Source: Haberlea rhodopensis | Lineage: Eukaryota; Streptophyta; Magnoliopsida; Lamiales; Gesneriaceae | Reading direction: 5' to 3' | Assembly: GCA_907163345.1 (NCBI GenBank) | Contig: CAJQUN010000024.1 | Location: 1,488,001 to 1,552,000, forward strand | DNA: 64,000 nt | In this document: piece by piece, positions 44,104-55,792 of the stretch | Layout: each line of letters starts with the position of its first letter | Position numbering within the stretch: the stretch's first letter is position 1 | Position numbers and translations under genes: made by a program | The notes under the pieces: model-generated | What the model was told of the DNA's origin: nothing | Seen by the model: only the letters and a program-made list of their open reading frames with translations | The model's database searches: none

Positions 44104-45034
44104 CATATGCATAATAAAATATACATGAATAATTACGCATTTTCCTAATTGATCAACGTGAGCCAAAACGTAGATCACAGGTCTGTCTAAGGTGATACAG
44201 GTATGCAATGCAATCATATTACATTTTGTTTCCATCCTACAAGTCTTGATTCTTGGTGCGCTCTATCTTGCATCTTGATCTCCCACAAATTCCAATGATT
44301 TACATTTCAATCGTGCACACAAGAGACTAGGGATACATTATGGGGTGGAATACATCAAAAAAATAGAGGGAGCAGGCTCGCATACCCGATAGCCAAAAAT
44401 CACAATAATAATGAAACAATAAAAACCTAACCATTCACCTTAACACATTGGTCAATGCCCGTAATCATCCACCATGCAATAACATTATATGCAATTAAAC
44501 ATTAAACTAAACAATTACATCATATGTAATTGAACTAATCACATCACATGTAATTAGATACAATAATTATTTTATTCTATCGTTTTCCCACTAATCGTAT
44601 CACTAATTGAAAATATATTAACAAAATAAATAAATAAATTTATTTAATTTCTAATTAATTACTTTCAATTAAATGATAAAATTACAATTTTACCTTTTAA
44701 TCATCTTAATCGAAAATAAAATTAACAAACTAAATGAAACATTTTCATTCAATTTTCAGTTAATTAAATTTTCAATTAATCGGTAAAATCTCCATTTCAA
44801 AAACATAACCAACTAAATAAATGAAACGTTTTCATTTAATTTTCAATTAATTAAATTTTCAGTTACTTGTTAAAATCACTATTGTACCTACAAATCATAA
44901 TATTAATCAAAAATAAAATTAACAAACTAAATGAAACATTTTCATTTAATTTTCAATTAATTAAATTTTCAATTGATTTGTAAAATCTCTATTTTACACT
45001 TAATAAATCAAAAATCACATTTTTAATAAATTAA
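44104..45034. repeat. AT-rich spacer with imperfect tandem repeat
   Basis: From about 44630 to 45010 there are three to four imperfect copies of a unit of about 110-120 bp containing 'aacaaactaaatgaaacattttcatt' and 'caattaattaaattttcaatt' phrases. No gene is seen in 44104-44630. Confidence 0.6.
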
Positions 45035-45462
45035 GGCTCCGTTTGGAGTGGTTGATAACATTAGTAATCTTTGTATTACTTGTCATATCCCATGTTTTTT
45101 TTCGATGTTTAACACAAATTATCCCACCATATTTATCACACTCTAATCCCACTTTATAACAAAATGACATAAATACCCATTCCCGCCTTTTTCACTATCT
45201 CAAAATTTGAAATTCCCGCCAAAAAATAATTATATATTATTATTATTATACTATTATATATATATATATATGAACGCACATATGTGTGTATATATATATA
45301 TAATAATAATAATAATAATGTATATAAATTATATATAATATGCATAAAGATATATTATTATGTAATAATAATAATAATTATTATAATATGTTATTAATAT
45401 AATAATTTATATATATTATATATATACTATTATTATTATGTATATATACACACACGCACGTA

Positions 45463-45501
<39 letters not shown>

Positions 45502-47024
45502 TATGTTTATTATTATATATTATGATTATATATCTATATATATATATATTATAATAATGTATATAAATTATATATATCTTACTATTATTACTATATATGC
45601 ATATAATAATATATATATTATAATTATGTTAGTATATATATATATATATATTATGATTATTATTATTCTATATTATGATTATTGTATTATATTAATATTA
45701 TATTATATATATACTATTATGATTATATATATATATACTATTATGATTATTAATATTATAATATATTTATTATTATTATATTATAATGTAATAATAATAT
45801 ATAATATTATATATTATATATATTATTATTATATATATACATACACCCGAATATATATATATAATATGATTATATATATATATATATATTATAATAATGT
45901 ATATAAGTTATATATATATTACTATTATTATTATATGCATATAATAATATATATATTATAATTATGTTATTATTATTATATATATATATATATTATGATT
46001 ATTATTATTCTATATTATGATTATTAATATTATAATATATTTATTATTATTATATTATAATGTAATAATAATATATAATATTATATTATATATAATATTA
46101 TTATTATATATATATACACCCGAATATATATATATATATATATATATTATGATTATATATATATATAGTATAATAATGTATATAAATTATATATATATTA
46201 CTATATTATTATATATGCATATATAATATATATATATATCTATTATAATATATATATATATTATTATATGCATATATAATAATAATAGTAATATATATAA
46301 TTATATACATTATTATACTATATATATTATAATAATTATTATTATTCTATATTATGATTATGTATTATATTAATTATATTATATTATTATATCTATTCTT
46401 TTCTGAATATATATACTCTTATGATTCTTAATTTATATATATTTATTATTATTCTATTATTGATGTAATAATAATATGTAATATTATATTTATATATATT
46501 ATTATTATTATTATATAATACACCCCGAATATATATATATATTATCATTAATGTTATTATATATATATATTATTTATTATGATTATTATATTCTATATTT
46601 TGATCACTGTATTATATTAATATTATATTATATATATATTTTTATGATTATATATATATATATTAATTTATATATATATTTTTATTATTATGGTTATTAT
46701 TATTATTTATTTATTTTATTAATATTATAATATATTTTTTATTATTATATTATAATGTAATATAATATATATTATTATATATTATATATACTATTATTAT
46801 TATATATATACATACATACGTATATTTATATATTATAATTAATTGTTATATTTTATTATTATAATAATAAGGGTATTTTCGTCATTGTATCAAATAATAA
46901 ATCCTTATCAACAATCTTATCTCCAATCGAACAGCATATAATTTATCACATACTATTTTTACAATCATTTCAGAACTTTTTAATCATTATATTACTTATC
47001 ATATCCATAACTTCAAACGGTACC
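45035..47024. mobile_element. PIF/Harbinger-like non-autonomous element swollen by microsatellite
   Basis: The ends GGCTCCGTTTGGA and TTCAAACGGTACC are imperfect inverted repeats, flanked by TAA on both sides (45032-45034 and 47025-47027). That is the 3-bp target duplication expected of PIF/Harbinger elements. The inner ~100-bp flanks are ordinary sequence; the centre is microsatellite. A second, 443-bp member of the same family is at 63242-63684. No transposase is encoded. Confidence 0.7.
45230..46870. repeat. Long compound TA/TTA microsatellite
   Basis: About 1.6 kb consists almost entirely of TA, ATT/AAT and their mixtures, with a few larger duplicated blocks (for example those around 45590-45900 and 45930-46200) carrying the marker phrase 'tacacccgaatata'. 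Apparent Ile/Tyr-rich frames are artefacts. Confidence 0.9.
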
Positions 47025-47027
47025 TAA

Positions 47028-47398
47028 GTATTATGATTATAATTTCAAAAATTAATGTCCGTATAAAACATCTAAAATAACCTAAAATAATTTATGGACT
47101 CCAAACAATTTGGATCCAAGAAAAAAAAAATGGCCTCATTTTCGGATTTATATTTACAGTTTTTTTTTAATTGAAAATACTGTTCATCGAACCCTAGCCA
47201 CAATCACTGTTCATCGTCTTCTTCACAAGCATCAACACCGCCACCTTAAAAAACACAGCAGGAACTCTTCGTCGTTGATATTCGAAGGTGCAGACGTTCA
47301 TCGCTTGTTCTCCCAGATGAGTTCGCCGGAAACTTGAGCAGATTCAGACGCACGCCATCCGGGCGCGTTCGCTCTTCGTCGCGGCTGCGTACGTTACG
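47028..47398 (-). other. Internal leader of a copia-type element (left part)
   Basis: On the minus strand this continues sequence from 52790-52532 across the Reina insertion. It leads away from the primer-binding site and LTR at 52791-53174. It is partly GC-rich (47190-47398) but has no recognisable gag. The remnant is truncated on this side by the PIF-like element or earlier decay. Confidence 0.45.
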
Positions 47399-47692
47399 TG
47401 TTAGGAGCTGGGATATTTTGCCAAGTGTGGGGCAAAATTATCTTTTATTTTATTATTTTAATTATGTTATTTTAAGCATGTTAGACCAAGTCTTTAGGGT
47501 AAAAGGTGGTTAGTTAATTAATGGGGTAGTGGCTTAATAGAATCAGTTACCTCCTTGTAATTGATTATTTAAGGATTATTATGTGAGAATGAAAAGCATC
47601 AATTACCAGAATTCTATACATTGTCGTGAGCAACTTGGAGGATTTGGCACCTCGAATGCCATTAATTTCTAAAGATTATTTCAGCCCTAACA
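47399..47692 (+). repeat. 5' LTR of Reina-like element
   Basis: 294 bp, TGTTAGGAGC...CCTAACA. The primer-binding site follows at 47696. Confidence 0.92.
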
Positions 47693-47695
47693 ACT

Positions 47696-47707
47696 TGGTA
47701 TCAGAGC
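47696..47707 (+). promoter_or_regulatory. Primer-binding site of Reina-like element
   Basis: TGGTATCAGAGC three bases after the 5' LTR. It is complementary to initiator tRNA-Met. Confidence 0.9.
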
Positions 47708-47722
47708 CAGCGATCTTGCAAC

Positions 47723-48793
47723 ATGGCGGACGGAACACGGTTTTCACAATTATCGGAGAAGGTTCACAACATGCATGAAGAAACTGCTGTACTTAAGGAG
47801 GAACAAGTGAGGCAGTGAAGATTAATTGAAGGGGTGTTACAACAGCTCAACAATTTAGCCTCAAGTTATGATAGCTTGGTGCAGATTACTACCAAAAACA
47901 ATTTTGGTGAAGGATCTTCAAATAATATAAAAACAAATAATAATTCTCTTTTCGAAGGGAATGGTGGAATCCAAGCCCGATCTCTCAGGTTGGATTTTCC
48001 TCGTTTCGACGGAGGAGAACCCATTGAATGGATCTTGAAGGCGCAACAATTTAAATATTTTGACACTCCAGAAATTCACAAACTGGAGATTGCTTTTTTC
48101 CATATGGAGGGGAAGGCACTTACATGGTATTCATGGTGGAAAGAGTCAAACCCAGTGGGAACTTGGGATGAATTTCTGACAGATCTTCGTATCAGATTTG
48201 GTCCGTCAGCATACGAGGATCACGTAGGAGCATTCACCAAGCTGAGGCAGACAGGAAATGTGGAAGAATATCAATCTGCATTTGAACTTTTATCCAACAA
48301 AGTGAGTGGGGTAAGCGAAGATTTTCGTATAAGTACTTTCCTAAGTGGATTAAAAGATGGGTAGAGGATTATTGTTACCATGTTCAAACCAAATACATTA
48401 TCAGCGGCTTTTGGCTTAGCACGGTTGCAAGAAGAAGAGGTTTCCCTGAAACAAGTCCAGTATCGAAATACCCCCAAATAATTTCCATCCAGCCTCATTC
48501 AAGAATCCCCATATCCGATTACCATCACAAAATCCACCACCCAGACTACTCGCCCCTAACCCAATAAATAGACTACAAGCTCCTCCAAACCCACGACCTA
48601 ACGCATCATTTCCCAGAAGATCAAATTATCCAATTAAACACATAAGTCCAAATCAAATGCAAGAAAGGAGAGAAAAAGGCCTATGTTATTTTTGCGATGA
48701 AAAATATCACCCGGGGCATAAATGTGGCAAGCCCAAGCTATACCTATTAGAGGGACTAGAATTTGAAGAAGAGGAAGAGGAATTGGAGACATA
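47723..48793 (+). pseudogene. Gag pseudogene of Reina-like element
   Basis: It starts MADGTRFSQLSEK. A TGA at codon 32 (47816-47818) interrupts the N-terminal coiled region; it would fit a CGA-to-TGA change at a methylatable CpG, but that is inference. The capsid domain (LRLDFPRFDGGEPIEWILKA, GKALTWYSWWKES, EYQSAFELLSNKV) runs to a TAG at 48362-48364. The linker to the zinc knuckle is out of frame. The knuckle CYFCDEKYHPGHKC is at 48684-48725, followed by an acidic tail (EEEEEELET). Confidence 0.85.
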
Positions 48794-48815
48794 AGACTAT
48801 CTTAATCAATCAAGT

Positions 48816-50912
48816 ATGCCCATCTTACCTGCAGATCAGCAAGCTGAATTATTGCGTATATCATTACACGCCATTGCAGGAGCACCTTCTCCAAAAACTA
48901 TGAGGATAGTAGGCAAAATTGGCACATGTTCAATTATTGTTCTCATTGATACTGGTAGTACACACAGCTTCATTGATATAAATGTAGCAAGGAGAACCAA
49001 CCTACCAGTGGACGAAGGCCACTTGGCAGTCCAGGTCGCAAATGGAGATACCCTCCCTTGCCATGGTTGTTGTAAGGCAGTTCAATTAAAAATTCAAAGT
49101 TGTAATATTATAGCCAATTTATTTCTATTAACTTTGGGGGGATGTGATATTGTACTTGGGGTAGATTGGTTGAGAAGTTTGGGGACTATTCAGTGGAATT
49201 TTGTTAATTTAAGTATGAGTTTCTTTGTGGAAGGGGAACAATTATTTTTACAGGGGTTGAAACTGCCAGAGAAGGCTATAGAAGAAGAGCCCTGCTTAAA
49301 CATAGCTGCTGTAAAGGAAGAAAGAGGAATATGGCTGCAGATAATGGAACTCAAGGATCACACCGAAAGTATAATAGCAGAGCCAGTCATACAAGCTGTT
49401 GTGGATAATTTCAAAACAGTATTTGATGAACCTAGTGGACTTCCACCTCCACGGAGTCAGGATCACCAGATTCAACTCCAAGAAGCAGCTAAACCCACAT
49501 GTGTTCGACCATACAGATATCCCTATTACCAGAAAGAAGAGATTGAAAGATTGGTCAAAGAAATGCTGCAGGCTGGTATCATACAGCCAAGCCAAAGCCC
49601 ATACTCCTCTCCAGTTCTCTTGGTAAGAAAGGCTGATGGAAGTTGGCGGATGTGCATTGATTATAGAGCTCTAAACAAAGACACTATCAAAGATAAGTTC
49701 CCTATTCCTAAAATAGATGAATTATTGGATGAACTTAATGGGGTTGAATTATTTTCTAAACTTGACCTACGGTCGGGCTACCATCAAATCAGGATGCCCA
49801 AAACTGCCTTTCGCACGCATGATGGGCATTATGAGTTTTTAGTAATGCCTTTTGGGCTTACTAACGCTCCATCAACCTTCCAAGGGTTGATGAATCAAAT
49901 ATTCAGACCATATTTGAGGAAATTTGTATTGGTTTTCTTTGATGATATATTAGTATACAGTAAATCTGTGGAGGATCACGTTGGACATCTGAAGGCTGTA
50001 TTAGAAATTCTGAAACAGCACCAGCTCTATGCAAAGGCTTCCAAATGTGTTTTCGGATGCCAAGAAGTGGAGTATTTAGGCCCTGTTATATCCAAAGAAG
50101 CAGTCAAGGCAGATCCATCAAAGATTGCAGCAATAATGAAATGGCCTGAACCTATAAATCCTAAAGCTTTAAGGGGATTCTTGGGACTAATCGGTTATTA
50201 CAGAAAATTTGTACAGGGATATGGTAGTATTGCTGCTCCCCTAACTGTTTTATTAAAGAAAAATTCTTTTCAATGGAATGAGAAGCCCAGTCAAGCTTTT
50301 GGCACTTTAAAGACAGTTATGGTAACTCCCCCTGTCCTTGGGCTCCCAGATTTCTCAAAAATATTCGTGGTGGAGTGTGATGCATCAGGAACAGGGTTGG
50401 GAGCTGTCCTCATGCAAGAAGGGAGGCCAATAGCTTACATAAGCCAGGCATTGAAAGGTAAAAATTTATTTTTATCTACTTATGAAAAAGAATTGTTAGC
50501 TTTGGTTTTAGCTATTAGAAAATGGAGGCACTATCTCCTGGGACACAGATTTAAAGTCAGAACTGATCAGCAAGCCCTTAAGCATCTACTCGAACAAAAG
50601 ATCGGAACTCCATTTCAACAAAAATGGATCTCCAAACTGCTGGGTTTCGATTTCAGTGTGGAATACCGGAGCGGAAAAGGGAACAAGGCGGCAGATGCTC
50701 TTTCTAGGTTAACTAATAACCCAGAACCAGAAGTAGACCATGCTGATTATGGAGAAGCAAATGCCATCAGTCTGGTGACAGTCAATTGGTGGAATGAGCT
50801 TCGTCAAGTATACCAACAAGATTCCCAAATCAGGCAGTTGTTGGACCACCATCAACAAGAGGGACTCGATCCTCTCAAATACCAGCTTAGAGGGGGACTT
50901 TTGTTTTTTTAA
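48816..50912 (+). pseudogene. Pol, first part: protease, reverse transcriptase, RNase H (Reina-like)
   Basis: An open frame of 698 codons. Protease has VLIDTGSTHSFID (near 48940) and ILGVDWL-type CDIVLGVDWLRSLG. RT has SPYSSPVLLVRKADGSWRMC, CIDYRALNKDTIKDKFPIP, FSKLDLRSGYHQI, EFLVMPFGLTNAPSTFQ and the catalytic VFFDDILVYS. RNase H has ECDASGTGLGAVLMQ, YEKELLALVLAIRKWRHYL, TDQQALKHL and KAADALSR. Between HQIRMP and KTAFRTH the usual short acidic spacer of about four to five residues is missing, an in-frame deletion. The frame ends at 50912 after a poly-T run; integrase continues in another frame. Confidence 0.9.
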
Positions 50913-51690
50913 AGGGAGAGTACACCTGGGGACTCTAAAGGAACAACAAGAGCAGATTATCCAACAATTCCATAGCAGCCCTATGGGAGGACACACAGGA
51001 TCACTAAAGACACACTCCAGGATCAAAAAAGAATTTTTCTGGCAAGGCATGAGGAAGGACATCAGGAAATATATAAGAGAATGCGATGTATGCCAAAGGA
51101 ATAAAACGGAGAACATTAAACCAGCAGGTACTCTTCAGCCTCTACCAATTCCAAACAAAGCTTGGGTGGATATTAGTATGGATTTTATAGAGGGGTTGCT
51201 CTTATCTAAAGGGTACAATGTTATCATGGTAATAGTAGACAGGTTCAGCAAATACAGCAATTTCATACCATTATCGCACCCATACACAGCATCAATCGTG
51301 GCAAAAGCATTTATGGACAATATTTTCAAGTTACATGGCATACCACAGAGCATAGTCAGTGATAGAGATGCGATATTTACTAGCTACTTCTGGAAAGAAC
51401 TCTTTAAATTATGTGGAACTAACTTACTAATGAGCTCAGCCTACCACCCTCAAACGGATGGCCAAACAGAGGTGATGAATAAATGGTTAGAAGGTTACCT
51501 CAGGTGCTTCACAAGTGACAGACCCAAGGATTGGGCCATTTGGCTAAACATAGCCGAGTGGACATATAATACCTCAGAGCATTCCTCAACGAGATTAACA
51601 CCCTTTGAGGTAGTCTATGGGCATCCACCCCCAAGATTCTCCCCTTTGAGTATGGCACCGCTGCAGTACAATCAGTGGAGGACACAATGA
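50907..51690 (+). pseudogene. Integrase (Reina-like), out of frame with upstream Pol
   Basis: It continues directly after GLLFF by a one-base frame change in the T run at about 50902-50910. HHCC domain: the H pair around GGHTGSLKTHSRIKKEFFW, then CDVCQRNK. Catalytic core: WVDISMDFIEGL (first D), SIVSDRDAIFTS (second D), YHPQTDGQTEVMNK (E). The frame ends in LQYNQWRTQ, where another small frameshift precedes the C-terminal part. Confidence 0.88.
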
Positions 51691-52220
51691 GGAGTAGAGA
51701 CTTCATCCTCACCCTGACTCGCGAAAATCTACAAGAAGCCCAAGTAAGGATGAAGTATTATGCTGATAAAAAGAGAACCGAAAGGGAGTACAATTTAGGG
51801 GACTGGGTTTACCTGAGATTGAAACCTTACAGGCAGATGACCGTAGCAGCAAGGAGAAGTTTGAAACTTTCACCCAGGTACTTCGGACCCTTCAAGATCA
51901 TCCAAAAAATTGGGAAAGTAGCTTACAAGTTAGAACTACCAGAAGAGTCCAAGATCTACCCAGTTTTTCACATCTCTTGCCTCAAAAAGAAGATAGGAAC
52001 CCAAGTTAATTCTAATCCTAAGCTACCGGCAGTGATGAAAGATGGCACCCTAACGCCCGAACCAGAAAGAATAATAGATCGAAGAGTGAAGAAAAAAGGA
52101 AATAGAGCTGGGGTTGATTTGTTGATTCAATGGAAGGGAACCAACGTGGAAGACGCTACTTGGATGGATGCCGACAAATTCCAAGAAACATATCCCGAAC
52201 TCGTGGGCGAGTTCTTCTGA
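51675..52220 (+). pseudogene. Integrase C-terminus with chromodomain (Reina-like)
   Basis: Restored frame after about 51690. It contains the GPY/F-type block (LKLSPRYFGPFKIIQKIGKV), YPVFHISCLKKK, and a terminal chromodomain: RIIDRRV, then LLIQWKGTNVEDATWMDADK and TYPEL. The aromatic and acidic positions are conserved enough to call a chromodomain. It is expected to steer integration toward methylated-histone chromatin. The stop is followed 13 bp later by the 3' LTR. Confidence 0.88.
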
Positions 52221-52232
52221 AGAATAGGGTTC

Positions 52233-52526
52233 TGTTAGGAGCTGGGATCTTTTGCCAAGTGTGGGGCAAAATTATCTTTTATTTTATTATTTTAATTATG
52301 TTATTTTAAGCATGTTAGACCAAGTCTTTAGGGTAAAAGGTGGGTAGTTAATTAATGGGGTAGTGGCTTAATAGAATCAGTTATCTCCTTGTAATTGATT
52401 ATTTAAGGATTATTATGTGAGAATGAAAAGCATCAATTACCAGAATTCTATACATTACCGTGAGCAACTTGGAGGATTTGGCACCTCGAATGCCATTAAT
52501 TTCTAAAGATTATTTCAGCCATAACA
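52233..52526 (+). repeat. 3' LTR of Reina-like element
   Basis: A 294-bp match to 47399-47692. It ends CATAACA and is followed by the TTACG duplication. The polypurine tract before it (GAAGAATAGGG) is weak. Confidence 0.92.
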
Positions 52527-52531
52527 TTACG

Positions 52532-53174
52532 CACCGCCGCGCCGCGCAGACCGCGTGGCTAACTGTGTCGCTCGTGGAGGAGCATCCTCCGTCACAGACG
52601 CCGCCCCTCCGCTGCTGCCGGCCTACCATGATGGAAATCGGACGTTAACAGTAGAATTGGATTTATATTTTTAATCCATTTTTTATATTTTCTGGACTCC
52701 GTAATTTCTGAAATTCAAAATCGATTAGTATTGATGGGAAACAATCTAATAAAATTAATTATTAAATACATGAATCAAAGCGCAATCTGACTCTGATACC
52801 ACTGTTGGTTTTCCTTTCCCCGGCGTCGGATCCAAACGCACGAAAAATAAACATAAACAGATCTGATGAGGGGCGGACGATCGCGCCTGATTCATATATA
52901 AACATGCATAAATCAAATATAATGCACGAAAGGAATTACTGAACAACGAAATCAATCTGTAAGCTGTGATCCCTCGAGTCCAATCAACCTGACCAGATCT
53001 TCAAGCTCAGTACCAGTGCTAGTGTGATGTCGGCTTATGAGAGTGCATTGAATGGAGTAGTCTTAACCCTAGAGATGATAGTCATATTTATAGTTATAAC
53101 GAGTTAGCTAGTTAGACTGAGATTCATAAAGCCCATTAAATCAACTCTTAGCTTACAGGGTATTTATGTTAACA
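52532..53174 (-). mobile_element. Remnant of copia-type element: LTR, primer-binding site and leader
   Basis: On the minus strand an LTR of 372 bp (53174-52803, TGTTAACA...CCAACA) with a TATA-like ACTATAAATATGAC near 53097-53084 is followed by a primer-binding site (TGGTATCAGAG, 52801-52791). A non-coding leader then runs to 52532 and continues at 47398-47028 beyond the Reina insertion. No gag or pol follows and no second LTR is found. It is either a truncated copia element or one end of a non-autonomous (TRIM/LARD-like) one. Confidence 0.65.
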
Positions 53175-53413
53175 GGACAGTGTGAGATAACACAATACAC
53201 TTGAGACTTGCCTCGGTCACATTCTTGGAAATATTGGCTCGAAAATTCGAGTCCTGTTTATAACTTTTAAAAAAACCCGGTAATAAAAAAAATATAATAC
53301 ACAATATCATATATGATTCTATTACTTTTAAATTATTTGGAAACCAAATATTCAACTATATAATTGCACAAAATAAATAAAATATACATATGTGCCTACT
53401 TTTTGACTTGATA
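53175..53413. other. Spacer without recognised features
   Basis: Short AT-rich stretch between the copia-type LTR and the hAT-like element. I see nothing further in it. Confidence 0.5.
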
Positions 53414-53421
53414 ATTTACGC

Positions 53422-54104
53422 TAGGGCTGTTCATCGGTTTGGTTTAAAACCGAACTGAACCAAACCAAACCGAAATTTCAGAAATTTCAAAAACTGAAAT
53501 CGAACTTAAATTGTTCGGTTCGGTTTCGGTTTTAACCAAAATTATTCGGTACGGTTCGATTTCAGTTTCGGTTCGAACCGTTTTTTTTCTTTTCAAATTT
53601 TAGAATTTGATGGTTAGTCGAAAGGAAATCTAACATAAATACAAATACTACTACGTCATACAAGGACTCAAAAGTATTTTTAACCTTTTAGTTCTAAAGT
53701 TCTAATATTATTTTGAAGCTGTTTATACCAAAATGTCGAGTTTAAATGATAGAACAAAATAAATTATATTATACTTGAAAACAGATAGTTAAATTACGAG
53801 TTTTTATTCTTGCGATCACGAGCGAAATCATTAAAAATATATATATATAAACCATTTAATTTTTTTAAAACAATTTAAAAAATTTAAATTTTGTTTAAAA
53901 AAATTTTTAAAAAATTAATTTTGTTTTAAATTTCGATTTTCGGTTCAATTTGTTTAACCAAATCCTGTAACCGAAAATTGTAACAAAAATCGATTTTTTT
54001 AAACCAAAAACGAACTAAAAATTTTTGGTTCGATTCGGTTTGAACCAATTTTTTTTATTCGGTTTGGTCATATTCGATCTGTTAATCGAACCGATGCATC
54101 CTTA
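53422..54104. mobile_element. hAT-like non-autonomous element (MITE) with intact target duplication
   Basis: The 683-bp element has ends TAGGGCTGTTCATCGGTT and AACCGATGCATCCTTA (imperfect inverted repeats) and a perfect 8-bp duplication ATTTACGC (53414-53421 and 54105-54112), the hAT signature. The interior is AT-rich with many 'aaaccgaa/ttcggttt' words at both ends. No transposase. Confidence 0.85.
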
Positions 54105-54147
54105 ATTTACGCCAACGATGGAGAAATTTGATATAGAATAATAAAAT

Positions 54148-54908
54148 TGGCGGTCAAAGAGAAATATTAGCTATTTATGTTTATTTTTTTGAGTAGACTA
54201 CTAGCTAAAAATAAATAAATAAATAAATAGCTAGTAGCGCAAAAATTGACAGGCGAAGACTTTTTTTTAAGTTCAGGTAAATAATATAAAATCTTGCGTA
54301 CATCTTGCAAAAAATGACACGAGACATCATTCGAAGTGATATGTTTGATGCTCTATAATTTTACTCTTTGATTTTAATTGTGAAAAAAATTGATAATAAT
54401 ATTTTGGATAGTATTTCATTCACATAATTTAAGATTTTTTTATCATTTTATGCAGTTATCTCATTTTATTTAGTTTTATTTTATTATAATCGATATTAAT
54501 GTCTTATGTTAAACTTATAAAATGTACTAGTATAATTTATTTCATTTAACCTGCTACCCATCCGTTATCGCAGTCACCAGAACCATACAATTTTGTTTAT
54601 TTATTATGCACTTATGGTTTAACAATTCAACAATTCATATGTATTATGTTAGAATTTTTTTTATGTCTATCCACCCAAACATGCCTACATAAAGAGTAAT
54701 AATATCAAACATGTCATGGACTTACGAGCAGAATTTAGGGTTTAAAATACCGGGGATACTAATTATACCACCCGAGCACAAACCCGATTTACATTGTTGG
54801 GTTCGGGAGTACCTGAACCTAATTTCTTTTTCTTTTTTTATAAAAAACCTAACATAAATCATCGAATTTTTTTGACAAGTCATAGTGTAAATTTATTTTA
54901 AAAGTAAA
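54148..54908. repeat. Duplicated segment, copy 1, left part
   Basis: It matches 62157-63180 in order (for example 'aaattggcggtca', 'attgacaggcgaagac', 'gcaaaaaatgacacg', 'tatagttatctcattttatttag'), with many substitutions and indels. Together with 55793-56089 it forms the downstream flank of the membrane-protein gene and its duplicate. Confidence 0.8.
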
Positions 54909-55787
54909 TGTTACCCTGGTAAAAGTATGGACTGTGTAAGACCTGACTTGGGCGAGACTTCTACCATGGCCAACCCCAGGTCGGCCACGAGGATGACCTC
55001 CAGCTCGGCCTCGGGAAGATCTCCACCCTGACCACCCCAGGTCGGCCGCGAGGATGACCTCCAGCTCGGCCTCGGGAAGATCTCCACCCTGACCACCCCA
55101 GGTCGGCCGCGAGGATGACCTCCAGCTCGGCCTCGGGTAGATCTCCACCCTGGCCACCCCAGGTCGGCCACGAGGATGACCTCCAGCTCGGCCTCGGGAA
55201 GACTCCATCCTGGCCACCCCAGGTCGGCCACAGAACATATCTCCGTACACGAATAATATCTTAAAAGCTGCAGAAATCGTACAAAGAGTGCAATAAGTTG
55301 TCTGTGGTCCCCAGCACTAGGACTCTGACCCCTACCTTCAGCATCAGACAGTGTCCCCTAGACCTTGGGTAGGTAGTTACAGGTTGTCTCCTCCATTCTC
55401 ATATAAATACCAGATAACTCTCACCAAGCAAAGAGAGATTTTCAGGAGAGAGCAGGCAGGAGGGTTGAGAGGGCATGGGGAAGGCCAACACCTCTTTCTT
55501 GGGGGGGGGGGGGGGGGGGGGGAAGAGAGCATGTCTCTTTCCTCCTCAAGAACAAGCAGCAGCCGAGGTCTTCCCCCTTCACCATTTTCATTTCTTAGCT
55601 CATTTCTTGTAAAGAACACTGTAAATCACACACTTGTTTATAGTGAAATTTATACCGGACTAGGTCCCGTGGTTTTTCCCCATCTTTTGGGGTTTTCCAC
55701 GTAAAAAATCTGGTCTCATTTACTTTTTGTATATTGTTTGGTGCTCGGATGAAATACACGTCTACCCTACCAAAATCCGAGGCAACA
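54909..55787 (+). mobile_element. Copia-type LTR-only insertion (solo LTR) in the duplicated segment
   Basis: 879 bp, TGTTACCC...GGCAACA, with a perfect 5-bp duplication GTAAA (54904-54908 and 55788-55792). The other copy of the duplication (about 63160-63180) shows the site without it. TATA box CATATAAATAC at about 55400. The 'ggtcccgtggtttttcccc' and 'ggttttccacgtaaaa' words near the end are typical copia U5, giving plus orientation. There is a G run of 22 at 55501-55522. Confidence 0.88.
54985..55227. repeat. 61-bp tandem repeat, four copies, in solo LTR U3
   Basis: Four near-identical GC-rich units start at 54985, 55046, 55107 and 55168, with partial units on both sides. The 61-bp period is not a multiple of three, so the overlapping open frames are not coding. 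It lies about 175 bp upstream of the LTR's TATA box. Confidence 0.93.
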
Positions 55788-55792
55788 GTAAA

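Larger units (their letters stand above)
47399..52526 (+). mobile_element. Nearly complete Reina-like Ty3/gypsy chromovirus
   Basis: A 5128-bp element with 294-bp LTRs and a perfect target duplication TTACG (47394-47398 and 52527-52531). Short LTRs, total size near 5 kb, a CCHC of the form CYFCDEKYHPGHKC and a C-terminal chromodomain indicate the Reina clade. By eye the LTRs differ at about six positions (~2%). It carries a nonsense codon in gag and two frameshifts in pol, so it is not autonomous. Confidence 0.9.

Noticed and set aside
45503..46226. Ile/Tyr-rich open frames of up to 152 codons
   Set aside because: Products of the TA/TTA microsatellite; no conserved residues and no start context.
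47110..47337. 75-codon frame near the PIF-like element
   Set aside because: Lies in the antisense leader of the copia-type remnant; begins in an A-rich tract and has no recognisable domain.
54849..55250. Two overlapping minus-strand frames of 106 and 133 codons with repeated PSWRSSSRPTWGG
   Set aside because: The 61-bp tandem repeat shifts frame between units; both frames cannot be coding and the period is not a multiple of three.
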